Notes under the pieces: model-generated | Seen by the model: only the letters and a program-made list of their open reading frames with translations | Database searches by the model: none | Told to the model about the DNA's origin: nothing | In this document: positions 1 to 10,100 of the stretch, one piece after another | How the letters are laid out: every line of letters starts with the position of its first letter | Numbering within the stretch: the first letter of the stretch is position 1 | Assembly: GCA_032622095.1 (NCBI GenBank) | Contig: CP136061.1 | Span: 137,603,587 to 137,667,586, forward strand | Origin: Siphonodentalium dalli | Taxonomy: Eukaryota > Mollusca > Scaphopoda > Gadilida > Siphonodentaliidae | Length of the DNA: 64,000 nt | Direction of reading: 5' to 3' | Program-made: the position numbers and the translations under genes

Positions 1-541
1 CCACCTGGAATATTTGGTGATCAGGTTAGTAAAAAAAACTGAAATAATTTTGTTAAGGACTAATATTTGATGATGGCATACAAGAAAACATTGCACACTA
101 AGGACTCCTATTCATGCAATTGTAGTTCAGACAGTATGCATATATTCAATAAACAGCCTAATGGCATGGACATACTGTAAACAATGTTATGATCCGAAAA
201 CTCAATTTTATAGTTAAGACCACTCAATGAACATCAACAAAAGCATGCCTGTCCCTGTTACAAGAAAAAAACCTATGATAAACAAGTAATCTTTGTTGAA
301 TGGCCTAATTTGAAGTGGAAAACAGGTGTAACTTGACAAATGTCATCTGAATGAACAAAGTTGTGTATTTCAATGCAACTAATCATTCCAAACTTGAAAG
401 CTTTTGTTTGTATTAAGTCTTTTATGACATAACAAGAGGTGGCATCAGAGATGATGTGTCTCGTTTTCGGTGGCTTACCGCCAGTGGCTACCGCCAATTG
501 GTGTGCATCAGTATCGGTAGACTAATTAATAGGTAAAATCG
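1..541. other. Unannotated flank, no gene seen
   Basis: AT-rich sequence without a recognisable gene or repeat boundary. A 74-codon minus-strand frame (273-497) contains no motif I recognise and no repeat structure, so I do not call it a gene; a host exon cannot be excluded. Confidence 0.4.
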
Positions 542-1562
542 AAAAATGACTAATTAAGGGCCATAACTCCATCAAATTTTATCGGGCCAGGCTGGTTTCG
601 AACTCGTCCGAAATATTCTTGGCAAGTATGTCTATTCCAAATTTTAAACAAATCGGAGGACGTTTGTTGAAGTTATCGTGCTAACGAGCTAAAAATTCAC
701 GAAAAATGACTAATTAAGGGCCATAACTCTATCAAATTTTATTGGGCCAGGCTGGTTTTCGAACTCGTCCAGGATATTATTGGAAGACACTTATATACCA
801 AATCTTAGTTGAATCGGATGACGTTTGTTGAAGTTATCGCGCTAACGAGCTCAAAATTCGTACAAAATGACTACTTAAGGACCATAACTCTATCAAATTT
901 TATCGGACCGGGCCGGTTTTCTAACTCGTCCGAGGGATTCTTGGGAGACACCTATATATCAAAATTTCAATCAAATAGGATGATGTTTGTTAAATTATCG
1001 CGCTAACGAGCTGAAAATTTGTGAAAAAATGACTAATTAAGGGCCATAACTCTATCAAATTTTATCGGACCAGGCCGGTTTTCGAACTCGTCGGAGATAT
1101 TCTTGGGAGACACCTATATACCAAATTTCAATCAAATCGGATAACGTTTGTTGAAGTTATCGCGCTAACGATCTGAAAATGAATAATGACTAATTAAGGC
1201 CATAACTCTATCAAATTTTATCGGACCAGGCCGGTTTTCGAACTCGTCCGAGATATTCTTGGGAGACACCTATATCCCAAATTTCAATCGAATCAGATAA
1301 CGTTTGTTGAAGTTGTTGCGCTAACGAGCCTAAAATCAGTGAAAAATGGCAAAGGGCCATAACTCTGTAATAAATGTGCGGACGAACCCGATTTGTCTGC
1401 AGCTTACGTGCATGGATATGTACTCACACACCAAAATTATTTTTAATCCGTCAATAAACGGTTGAGTTATAAGAAAAACACGTCGCCCGCCCGCCCGCCC
1501 GTCCGTCCGCCACCGTCCCTCATCAAACTATAAGTCGAGTTTTGGAAAAAAACTCGACTAAA
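542..1562 (+). repeat. Pearl/HINE-like tandem array, about 160-bp units
   Basis: Five consecutive units start near 542, 702, 863, 1023 and 1182 (158-161 bp each), followed by a partial sixth. Each carries 'taattaagggccataactc', a 'gaactcgtcc' block and 'gttatcgcgctaacg'. The array ends in a CGCC/GTCC-rich microsatellite (about 1480-1520) and then a hairpin at 1533-1559 with 11-bp arms (agtcgagtttt/aaaactcgact). Array, then tetranucleotide microsatellite, then terminal palindrome is the architecture described for bivalve pearl elements and Helentron-associated HINEs. No coding capacity is expected; open frames inside it are repeat shadows. Confidence 0.8.
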
Positions 1563-2049
1563 AATTAAATACCTAGATTATCATTGGATTTTCTTTGAAA
1601 TTGGGGAGGTGGATGTATTTTTGTTTTATTATTTATTATCTGTGTGCCAGTCAGCAATTAAGAAAAGTCCTTCTCTATACTGCTCTATATAAATAAATGT
1701 ATACATTGTACCAGCTGCTACTAATTACACACACATGTCAGTAATGTGTAATAGCTGTAAAAAAATTAATCAATTAAATTATTATTGTCTTATTGTTCTA
1801 TTTAAATACATGTGAAGGGGTCCATTTGAAGAAAAGTTGGTAATTTGTATAAACACAGACATCACTGATATTTCCAAAGTTTATTTCAACAGGTGCAGAC
1901 CCCTCCATGTGTATCTTTAAACTCTCTGGCTGCTATGGTGCTAATTAGATTACATTTACACTGAGGTGGGTTGAAATATCAGGGAGGGGTGGTGATGATA
2001 ATCTAGGTAATATGCTCCCTAAAACAAGACTCTTCATGCATGTAGCACA
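1563..2049. other. Non-coding spacer
   Basis: AT-rich sequence with no coding frame, RNA gene or repeat that I can support. Confidence 0.4.
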
Positions 2050-2191
2050 TACAGTAATGCCCTAAATAATTGACTCCTTAACCACAGCAGAATTTTCAGG
2101 ATTTATTCGGAAAATATCTCCGACTAAATCCTGAAAAATTACCCATAATTCTGCTGTGGTTAAGGAGTTGATTATTTAGGGCATTACTGTA
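2050..2191. mobile_element. MITE-1, TA-flanked, CAGT...ACTG termini
   Basis: A 142-bp palindromic element including flanking TA at 2050-2051 and 2190-2191. Its arms begin CAGTAATGCCCTAAATAATT and run about 40 bp with near-perfect complementarity; the interior also folds. TA duplication with CAGT ends is typical of non-autonomous Tc1/mariner (IS630) elements. A second copy lies at 6812-6948 and a diverged longer one at 54411-54627. Confidence 0.85.
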
Positions 2192-2539
2192 CATGTATGT
2201 AAGACCCAGAATCATGAATAAGCAACGCAACTCATACCAACAATAATAAGGCAGGCAGAATGTAGAGATCACATGACTGAGTGAAAACAAGAAGCCATGT
2301 TGCCGAGTAATCAAAGCACATCGAGACGATAGTGCTGTCATGTATCCATGGCAACTGCTTCACTCTTGGTACCTCCATCCCACAACATCTTCTCAATAGG
2401 ATGTAGCCTGCAAATAAAGGATGATGATGTTATTATAACCATGTGCACCAAATCTAGAGCATGCAGACATGCACATGCAATACAATCGGACCAGATGAAC
2501 CAGGGACCAGCCTACTCCACCACATAATTTAATAATTTT
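2192..2539. other. Spacer between MITE-1 and LINE A
   Basis: No gene or clear repeat seen; short minus-strand frames here overlap the MITE palindrome and lack recognisable motifs. Confidence 0.35.
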
Positions 2540-2953
2540 GTTAATAATGTGGCTGATGACCTTGTTGGCAAATATTACCTGCAGCTAAAGGGAAATATGG
2601 TAGTGAGTTTATTTATAAATATTATTCTGACAAAGGTGTAAAGCCTAATTAATTTAAGCTTCGAGCAGTAGAGGAACAAGAAATCCTCGATATTCTGCTA
2701 AATATGGATCCATCCAAGGCTACTTTGGTAATTTCTTCCCCTTGACACATATTATAAATCTGACAATACACCATGGGTCATTCCTAATGATTAGAAAGTT
2801 GCAAGGGTGGTTCCCATTTATAAGAAAAATGAAAAAAAAACCAAACCTAGTAATCATAGACCTGTTTCCATTTTAAATCTGGCTTCCAAAATTCTAGAGA
2901 AAATTATTTATAAACAAATGGAAGAATACCTGACTCAGAATAATTTATTATAT

Positions 2954-4603
2954 CAAGTCCGTAGGCAGCCACTAGCAAAGACAGTTCGTCATATATAATG
3001 AGGGCATTAGACACGAGCTGCGAATAGACGAGAGGGGGTGTCTCACTATCGCATTGAGGGGGTTTCGGGGTTTCTGCCCCGGGGGAAATTTTGGAAAAAT
3101 ACGATGCAAACGGCGTAATTTAGATCCGCTGTGACACAAACAATTGAACTTTGATTTTTCCAAGTTTTATCTCACAGGCCTGGAATTGAATTGTATCAAA
3201 ATAGCCTAGCTATTCTGAATGAACCAATTGTCTTGTGGGGGGCTAACAGAATCCACTGTGCCGACCAGGGTTCGAACCAGTATCAGAGAAGTTTGTGACC
3301 TGAACCTGAAAATTGCTAAATCGTAATATCTATATATTAGTCTATCTGCAGGGGGGATGCCCCCCTGATTTGTTTTTCTGAAGTTAATTATAAGTTTTAA
3401 CTGAACATATGGGAGGGACCAGGACTCTAGTTCGGCCCAGTGTGAGAAAATTTTGAAATCTGAACATACAAATTGCAAAATCCTAGCACCTATTGAGTAG
3501 CCTCAATGTTTCCAAGTGTTATAAACTTCAAACCTGACACACCCTATAAGGTTGGAAAATTTCCAACTGATGGTCATTTCGGTCCAAACTTTGGACCAAA
3601 AGTAGGCAAATATGCAAATGATGGCATAAAACAAAATATTCCCCACTAATATAGATTGTTGGAAAATCGATAAACGAAAGCGATTTCAACCTATTGTTTC
3701 GTGTGAAATTTCCAGCTATTGTTGTGTGGGCCATGATATTTTGAACAGTTGAATATATTGACCAAGCTAAAATCACTCTAGACGCAACAGGGTCGGTCCG
3801 GGCTGATATCTTCATTAGCAGTCAACATCTTCGGCGATGGAGGCATTTTGGGGGTTAATTGCCAGGCTTTCGTGGGCAATTGGCTCTTGTTTCTTCGTGA
3901 ATGTAGTCGAGGGTAGTTCCGCAACATATATGTAAGGATTTATTAGCAGTACGAGGGCGATATGGGGGTCCGGGCTGTGAGTTTTTTTTTTATTGGGGGC
4001 ACACATTTGTAATTCTGGCTGAATCTGGCAAGTTTCTAAAGGGGTTAATATCGGTACTTCTGTTTGGCCGTGACCACCCTCCGTGTTTAGGCCTATGTGG
4101 ATTTTGACGACACCCACACACAGATATGGCCACTAAAATCATCCCTAGATGCAACAGGGCGGTCCGAGCTGTTAGCTTCATCGCGGCGAACATATTCGCC
4201 GATGCCGGCATTTTGAGGGTTATAATAGCGACCCCTGGTTGCGCTTAACTGCATCAGCCGCAACCCCAGTGATATATGCATGGTTTGAAACGTTGCGCCT
4301 ATATAACCCGATAGCCGCAGCATGCATCAGCAACTCAGCTTTATACCGACATGGGTTGGCGGTCTATATTTATTAAATTTGGGTGCACCAGTCTCTATGC
4401 AGACTAAGCCTGCATGTAGTATATGACTATAGTTATATACCGGTACGTTGTTCGTTCGAAGGGAAGTCACGCTCAGCAATTGCCGTTTGGTCAACTGCTG
4501 CCCATGACACGTTCGCCCGAACGGCAACCACCACCACCATCGGGCACATGCAGGAAAAGGGCCATTCGTTCGAAGGGAACGAACCCCCTTGGCTACGGGC
4601 TTG
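2954..4603. mobile_element. 1650-bp non-autonomous DNA transposon in LINE A, 5-bp TSD
   Basis: Flanked by TATAT at 2949-2953 and 4604-4608. Terminal inverted repeats are imperfect: CAAGTCCGTAGGCAG at the left and CAAGCCCGTAGCCAA read inward from the right. Excision with one TATAT restores codons LLY-EHQSGFR of the interrupted RT, a strong internal check on the boundaries. No transposase frame is visible. Inside are a diverged direct duplication (about 3771-3850 and 4135-4220) and a block (3535-3765) related to 22697-22850. The superfamily is unclear; the 5-bp TSD fits few families. Confidence 0.8.
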
Positions 4604-5270
4604 TATATGAACATCAATCGGGGTTTAGAGCAGGCTTCTCAACTGAATCTACCCTCATCTCCCTCACTGACACTATTAGAAGGAACATGGATAAAGGATC
4701 CCTTCCTGGAATAATCTTTATCGACCTCCAAAAAGCATTTGACACTGTGAACCATGCTATTATATCTTATTAGATAAATTAAGTGTTCTAGGCAGTGATA
4801 ATAACACCTTAACATGGTTCTCATCATATCTGACAGGACCCAAATTACTGACATAAGTGGAACACATTCAAGTGCTATCAATATCACTTGCGGTGTCCCT
4901 CAAGGGTCGATATTGGGACTTCTTCTGTTCTTATTGTACGTGAATGATCCCACTGCAACCGTAAATTGCAAGCTACTACTGTACGCAGATGACTCAGCAT
5001 TGATAGTTTCAGGAAATGATTCAAAAGTGATAGCAGAGCAGCTGAGTACCGAATTAACATCATTAATCCACTGGCTAGTTGACAATAAATTGTCACTTCA
5101 TTTAGGCAAAACAGACTCCATCTTATTTGGATCCAAACGCAAAATTAATAAATGTCCCGAACTTTCCATCTGCTCCAATGGTATCAACATTAAGTCTGTT
5201 AAGGAGGTGAATATCTGCATGGGCGCCTGTCTCAATGAAAGTCTCACTGTGGAACAAATGGCCAAACAAG

Positions 5271-5646
5271 CAGGGGCGCCGGAAGCATCCAAGGGCAGGG
5301 GGGGCAGAGCCTACAAAAAGGGCACTTTTCCGCAAAAAATGGCATTTTCTCCGCAAACTCGGGAAAATAACCATAAATTCATTGTGGCAAAAATCCCTAT
5401 TTTAATGGTATTTGTCGGTTTTTATGACCGTTTTGTGATAAAATTGACAAAAAATTAATATTCCTTGTGAAATTGGTGGTGTTTGGACCAAAAAAGTCAC
5501 ATTTTGCTAAAAAAAACACGAGATTAAACACACAAAAAGCATTTTCTGTCTCCAGAAAAAGGGCAAGTCCTGCCCCCGCTCGCCCCCCCTTGGTCAAGGG
5601 CAGGGGGGTCAGCTGCCCCCTCTGCCCCCCTCTTCCGGCGCCCCTG
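5271..5646. mobile_element. 376-bp hAT-like MITE in LINE A, 8-bp TSD
   Basis: Ends CAGGGGCGCCGGAAG and its exact complement (TIR at least 15 bp), flanked by an 8-bp duplication CAAACAAG at 5263-5270 and 5647-5654. CAGGG-type ends and 8-bp TSDs are hallmarks of the hAT superfamily. Removing the element with one TSD rejoins the LINE frame (MAKQA-LNKV). The interior is G/C-tract-rich (GGGCAGGGGGG) and has no transposase, so it is non-autonomous. Confidence 0.9.
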
Positions 5647-6240
5647 CAAACAAGCGCTAAATAAAGTAACCACTCAACTCAAATTTTTATATAGAAAGGC
5701 TGACATTCTAACCCCTTTCACAGAGAAATTACTTGCAAACTCACTAATTGAATGTCACCTTGATTATGCATCCTCTATTCGGTATAGCTATTTGAGTACA
5801 ACTACCAAAGATAAACTACAAATTTTTCTAAATAAATTGATCTGGTTTGTTCTGAGCTTGAATAGATCTACACATATAGATTATGAAGAGTTTAATTAAG
5901 TCCATTAAATGGCTTCCGGTTGAATCCTGAGTATCCCAAAGAAAACTGACTATCATGAAAAACATCACAGATGAGACAGCTCCAAACTACCTAAGAGATA
6001 GTTTCCAATTTTCAAACACACATTGCAAATATAATCTCGGGTGTGGTATTTTTAGATTGTCTGTGCCTCATGTTAGAGTAGTTGGATACAATAGTTTTTT
6101 CTACAGAAGGATCACTTTGTGGAATAATTATGTGAAATATATTGAACCTAACTGTACTTTGGCCACTTGGAGTCACTTAATAAAACAGGAATTATTTTAT
6201 CAAATTTTATTATTATTAATATTATGATGACCTTATGAGA

Positions 6241-6598
6241 ACTTGTGTTGTGGCCTGGTCAGTCATGTGATCGGCTACCATTAAGAACCACAGTGGAAAT
6301 AAGTGAGCTTTGGTTTGCTTTCCTGTCCACTCCTTGATGATAATCAATGGCATGACTTGTCGGACCGAGCATATTCATGTGTATATTTCTCCTCTACTTT
6401 TCTATCTCTCTCTCTACCTGATCCATCTCTATCTTTCATTGTCTTACTAATCATTATCTTACTAGTATCTCTTAAGCAACATGACAGTCCTGTTGAGGGA
6501 GGAGGGTGGGGTAGCATGGGTTTTAATATTATTCAGATTTGTATATATATGAATGTATGAGTATCTATTTAGTAGTTATTACTAAGCTAGGTTAATTT
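6241..6598 (+). other. Probable LINE A 3' UTR
   Basis: Follows the stop of the LINE C-terminal frame directly and holds pyrimidine-rich tracts (tctctctctacc near 6410). No gene seen. The 3' boundary is uncertain. Confidence 0.4.
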
Positions 6599-6680
6599 CA
6601 CAGGTATTTGGCCAAAAAAAAAATTGGCCAAAAAGAATTTTCATTAAATTAAAAAAAAACATTTGTGCCCAATACCTGTG
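6599..6680. mobile_element. 82-bp foldback MITE (CACAGGTA ends)
   Basis: Inverted ends CACAGGTATTTGGC and CACAGGTATTGGGC (read inward), with an A-rich centre. It is flanked by GTTAATTT and GTTAATTC, an 8-bp direct repeat with one mismatch. The same CACAGGTA...CCTGTG termini occur in the MITE at 20100-20201. Confidence 0.6.
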
Positions 6681-6811
6681 GTTAATTCAATATCTTAACT
6701 GTCAAGCTGCATTCATGTTATATTTACTATATCTATATTTTTATATTTGTACTATATGAATGTCACACTCTGTATTGCTCTTTTGTATATGTGTGCTTAA
6801 GCTCATCTGTC

Positions 6812-6948
6812 TACAGTAATGCCCTAAATAATCGACTCCTCAACCACAGCAGAACTATGGGTAATTTTTCAGGATTTAGTCGGAAATATGGCTTGTAGCC
6901 ATTCATTCTGCTGTGGTTAAGATGTCGATTATTTAGGGCATTACTGTA
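6812..6948. mobile_element. MITE-2, same family as MITE-1
   Basis: 137 bp including flanking TA at 6812-6813 and 6947-6948. Its arms (CAGTAATGCCCTAAATAATC onward) match MITE-1 closely through 'gactcct.aaccacagcagaa', with an asymmetric centre. Confidence 0.85.
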
Positions 6949-7854
6949 CTTGGTTTGTATCCATTATCTATCTATCTCTCTATCTAACAACTGTATACTT
7001 TGTCATTGGAGAATTTTAATGCTTATCCATATAGTACCGTACCCCGTTCACTGATCCAGTACCCTGCCCAGAAAGCCGGGGTATTGTGGATAAAAAAAAA
7101 ATTAATTCATTCAGGCTAGCTTCTTTGCCTTGGATTCAGAAAAAGCCCTGTGTGAAAAGGGTAACATTCTAAAATAGAGCACTCCCCACCTACCATTTGC
7201 ACTATATATGTTACAGTAAATCAGTGAAATTAGTAATTACGCGAAATCCCTAGGGATTACACGAAACCACTCAACAGGGTCCGTGATTACACGTATTTAC
7301 TGAAAGTGTCAGGGATTTCATGAAACCACTAAAAGTGACTAGGGATTACGCGTAATCACTGAAATTTGTTAATTGATTTTACACATTCTTACTGGTCGGA
7401 TTTCAGTAAATAAGTGTAATGTATTTTAAGAGTCACATTTGCTACTTTACACAATATAAGTCCAGACAATTTGTCTCAATGACTAATTAGCTTCTCTGCT
7501 GGCATTATTATAATTTAACAGCGAAGTGCGATTATGGAAGTTGTTTATTTTAATCATGTGAGTAATACTAAAATTAATAGCTGCTCATTACTATAAATAC
7601 TGGGTTGTTTCTATACATTCAGGGTGAAGGGAACTGCACAATGCATTCCGACCATCCTACCCGGCCTGCGGCCGGAAACTACACAACAGTACATTCATCT
7701 TCATTCCGAAATGGCGTCCAATAACAAGGAGGAGAGTTTTAAAAATGAATTGTTTAAGAAGTATGAGCTGTGCAGTAAAATCGGAATATTCTAAAGTTAT
7801 TACTCAACTGAAATTAGCTACTGCGGTGAGGAACCTATTCTATATTTCGTCACA

Positions 7855-8157
7855 ATGGAAGAAACGTTTGATGTCATTCAACGAGCTCATCTCGCTACTG
7901 GTCATGGCGGCCGCGACAGAATGATAAAAGAATTACAGAAAAAATACGCAAACATCTCAACAAAAGCTCTAGAGTTCTTTAAATCGTTGTGTGTGGAGTG
8001 CCAGAAAAAGGGGGTTCGGCCGAAGACGAAAGGGGTGGTGGTGCGACCAATTCTGAAGAAAGAGTTTACAAGTAGATGCCAAGTAGATTGGATTGATATG
8101 CAATCCTTAGCAGTCTCCAACTATAAGTGGATAATGGTGTCAAATCAGGCATTCTGA
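7855..8157 (+). pseudogene. Truncated Ginger/KRBA2-like integrase, N-terminal part
   Basis: A 100-codon frame starting at an ATG in the context YFV-MEETFDV; an upstream start at 7711 with stops may be the original N-terminus. It contains an H2C2 integrase zinc-binding module: HLATGHGG (H-x4-H, residues about 11-16), a helical spacer, and SLCVEC (C-x2-C, about 47-50). The beginning of the rve core follows, with the first catalytic aspartate in QVDWIDMQS (about 78-84). The frame stops right after 'YKWIMV', where a full integrase would carry the second Asp and the Glu, so it is catalytically dead. The closest remembered relatives are KRBA2-type integrases of DNA transposons; LTR-retroelement origin is less likely because of the TIRs and the cysteine-rich tail. 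Confidence 0.85.
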
Positions 8158-8187
8158 GCGAAAAAGTATTCTCGCAACCAATTTGAT

Positions 8188-8406
8188 TTGTGCCCGGAGA
8201 TACTTTTGACTACCGATCACATCTGCCAAACAAAGATTCTCCCTCTACGCTCTGCAGTCAGGGAGCAATCTGCAACAGGTGGTCAAGGATTTAAGAAATG
8301 TAATTGTAAGGGGACATGCACGGCAGCCAAATGTAAATGTTTCAAGGCTCAATTAAAATGTAATTCACGATGTCACAATAGCCTAACATGTAAAACAAGT
8401 AGATGA
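8188..8406 (+). pseudogene. C-terminal cysteine-rich (CXC-like) tail of the Ginger integrase
   Basis: The last roughly 45 residues carry a dense cysteine array: KCNCKGTCTAAKCKCF followed by KCNSRCHNSLTCK. This resembles the C-terminal CXC-type tail of KRBA2-like transposases. It lies in a different frame from the N-terminal piece, and the intervening DDE core has been deleted, so it is a fragment rather than a gene. The ATG at 8188 is not necessarily a real start. Confidence 0.75.
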
Positions 8407-8804
8407 TGACTTTGTATTGACTATAATTTCTATGTATTCCATAACTTGTTTGCAATACAAAAATTTAAACTTTAACTTGGTTGTCCTTCAGTAATTTCAT
8501 GAAATCCCTGGCGCCTAAAATCAGTAATTACGCGAAATCCCTGAATTTTCTAGTAATTTCATTAAATTCCTACTCAGATCAGGGATTTCACGAATTTACT
8601 AAATGATTCAGGGATTTCGCGTAATTACTAATTTCACTGATTTACTGTAACATATATAGCGACAACAGTGTTCCGGCCATTTCCGGTTTCTCAATCTGTG
8701 AATGAGGAAAACGTGTCTTTTTGCAGAGCTCAAAAGTTATATAAATTCAATAAATTATTGGATAAACTACTTACTTTTCTGTTTAAAATAGGTAAATGGA
8801 CAAT

Positions 8805-9262
8805 CGGAGTGTGCACCAGACAATTGTAATCGAGTTTCAGGTGAAATATTGTCAACTGTAAGTGAAATAAATTCCGTTTGACTTTTGTTGTGTGGCCACC
8901 ATTTTGATGTCGATAAATGACCCCATCGAACTTTGCTTTGATTTTGTAACAAGTTATACGTTAAAATTTTAGAATACAAATAAATGACAATGCACAATAA
9001 ATATTGGCATTAATGTTGGACAAGGTTGTATTCCATGTTATTATTTTTTTGAAGGTAATAATCGTCTGAAAAAGTAGCCTATTTTCGTGCATACAAAAGT
9101 TAAAGGAATCATCAGTAACTTCCAGTAACTCACGTGCCATGTTATTGGTAATCCAATTGGCTATGGAATGCATATTTTTATTTTTTTTTTTGGCTAGAAT
9201 TTTCATTGTGTTTTGACTTAATAGTAAATACCACTACCCAACAAGAATCAACGTTATTTACA
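8805..9262 (+). repeat. Diverged direct duplication, copy 1
   Basis: About 450 bp repeated at 9655-10100 in the same orientation. Shared anchors include 'ccagacaattgtaat', 'tagcctattttcgtgca' and 'ggtaatccaattggctatgg'. It has many substitutions and indels, so it is old. No coding frame is conserved between copies. Confidence 0.75.
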
Positions 9263-9354
9263 TTGTGCGGCAATGGTATGGAGGGAATAGAAGTTCTACC
9301 AACATGCCTATGAATTAAGTTCTCTAGCCACAGTAGAATTCTTCAATGTGCATT

Positions 9355-9490
9355 AACTGCCTAAATTATCAATTTGATTGATTATAATGATCTGGCTTGC
9401 GCCTCTAGGGGAAATTCTGCCCAAATTTTTAATTTGATTGGCTACGGGTGGTGTTAAGGATCTGGCAAGTGCCTCCAGCGGAAGTTCTGC
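9355..9490 (+). repeat. Two-copy tandem duplication, about 65-70 bp
   Basis: 'aatttgattg...gatctggc..g.gcctc...gga..ttctgcc' occurs twice in tandem, between the two large duplicates. Confidence 0.6.
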
Positions 9491-9654
9491 CCAAATTCTC
9501 GGGAAACAACAATGCTAGTACATATAGTAGGCCTACACGTGTTGGCTACAACAGAAGTCTGGTCAGACCTGTCACTGAACAAACTTGTAATTTTTGTAGC
9601 GATTTAAAGAGTATAAAACAGTATTAAATAAAGCGTTGAACAGGCAACACACCG

Positions 9655-10100
9655 GGATGTGAACCAGACAATTGTAATTAAGTTTGAGGTGCAATTTTGT
9701 CAAAGATAATATATTGAAACAAATTTAGTTTAATTTAATAGTGTTGTGGTGGCTGTCATTTTGACGAATGACCATAACAAATAATGATTTGATTATGTAT
9801 ATAACCATTTAGACATTAAATAATTAAAATGTTGGGGGAATAATAAGTAACAGTGCACAATGAACATTGATATTAATCAGACATGGCTAAATTCCAAGCT
9901 TAAATTTTTTTGTATGTAATAATCATCTGAATAGATAGCCTATTTTCATGCAAAAAAAATGAACAAATATTCAATAACTTTCATGCCATGTAATTGGTAA
10001 TCCAATTCGCTATGGAGTACATAACTTTATTTTTGTAGGCATTTTAATCGTGTTATGACTTAGTTAATGCCGATGTCCATCAAAAATCAATGCTGTTGAC
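9655..10100 (+). repeat. Diverged direct duplication, copy 2
   Basis: Partner of 8805-9262; see that entry. The spacing between copies is about 850 bp. Confidence 0.75.

Larger units (their letters stand above)
2540..6240 (+). pseudogene. LINE A: CR1/L2-like ORF2 remnant (RT to C-terminus)
   Basis: Decayed non-LTR reverse transcriptase. In order: the linker before RT (about 2560-2720), an RT fingers motif near 2800-2950 (VPIYKK...NHRPVSILNLASKILEK), 'HQSGFR' at about 4609, 'FIDLQKAFDTVNHAI' at 4720-4760, 'GVPQGSILG' at 4890 and the catalytic YADD at about 4980. A thumb region follows, and a typical LINE C-terminal tail lies at 5955-6227. There are several frameshifts and stops. Two later insertions split it (2954-4603 and 5271-5646); removing each with one TSD copy rejoins the frame. 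The endonuclease is missing upstream, so the copy is 5'-truncated. The clade is inferred from motif style and could be another member of the CR1/L2/Jockey group. Confidence 0.85.
7209..8652 (+). mobile_element. Ginger-like DNA transposon, 1444 bp, perfect 43-bp TIRs
   Basis: Starts TGTTACAGTAAATCAGTG at 7209 and ends with the exact complement at 8652; both 43-bp arms (7209-7251, 8610-8652) agree base for base by eye. Flanks read TATATA on both sides, consistent with a 4-6 bp target duplication. TGT...ACA ends, a short TSD and an internal retroviral-type integrase (next entries) are characteristic of Ginger transposons. Subterminal regions contain extra copies, in both orientations, of a 'gtaattacgcgaaatccct'-type motif (7230-7340 and 8490-8640), probably transposase-binding repeats. 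The coding part lacks most of the catalytic core, so this copy is non-autonomous. Confidence 0.88.

Noticed and set aside
809-1006. 65-codon frame in the first array
   Set aside because: It is a read-through of the 160-bp unit and does not persist in the other units.
542-1562. CRISPR-like array from regular repeats
   Set aside because: Units are continuous diverged tandems without unique spacers and the genome is eukaryotic.
3240-3300. 'gggttcgaacc' resembling a tRNA B box (also at 46970-46982)
   Set aside because: No matching A box, acceptor stem or cloverleaf around it; both lie inside other repeats.
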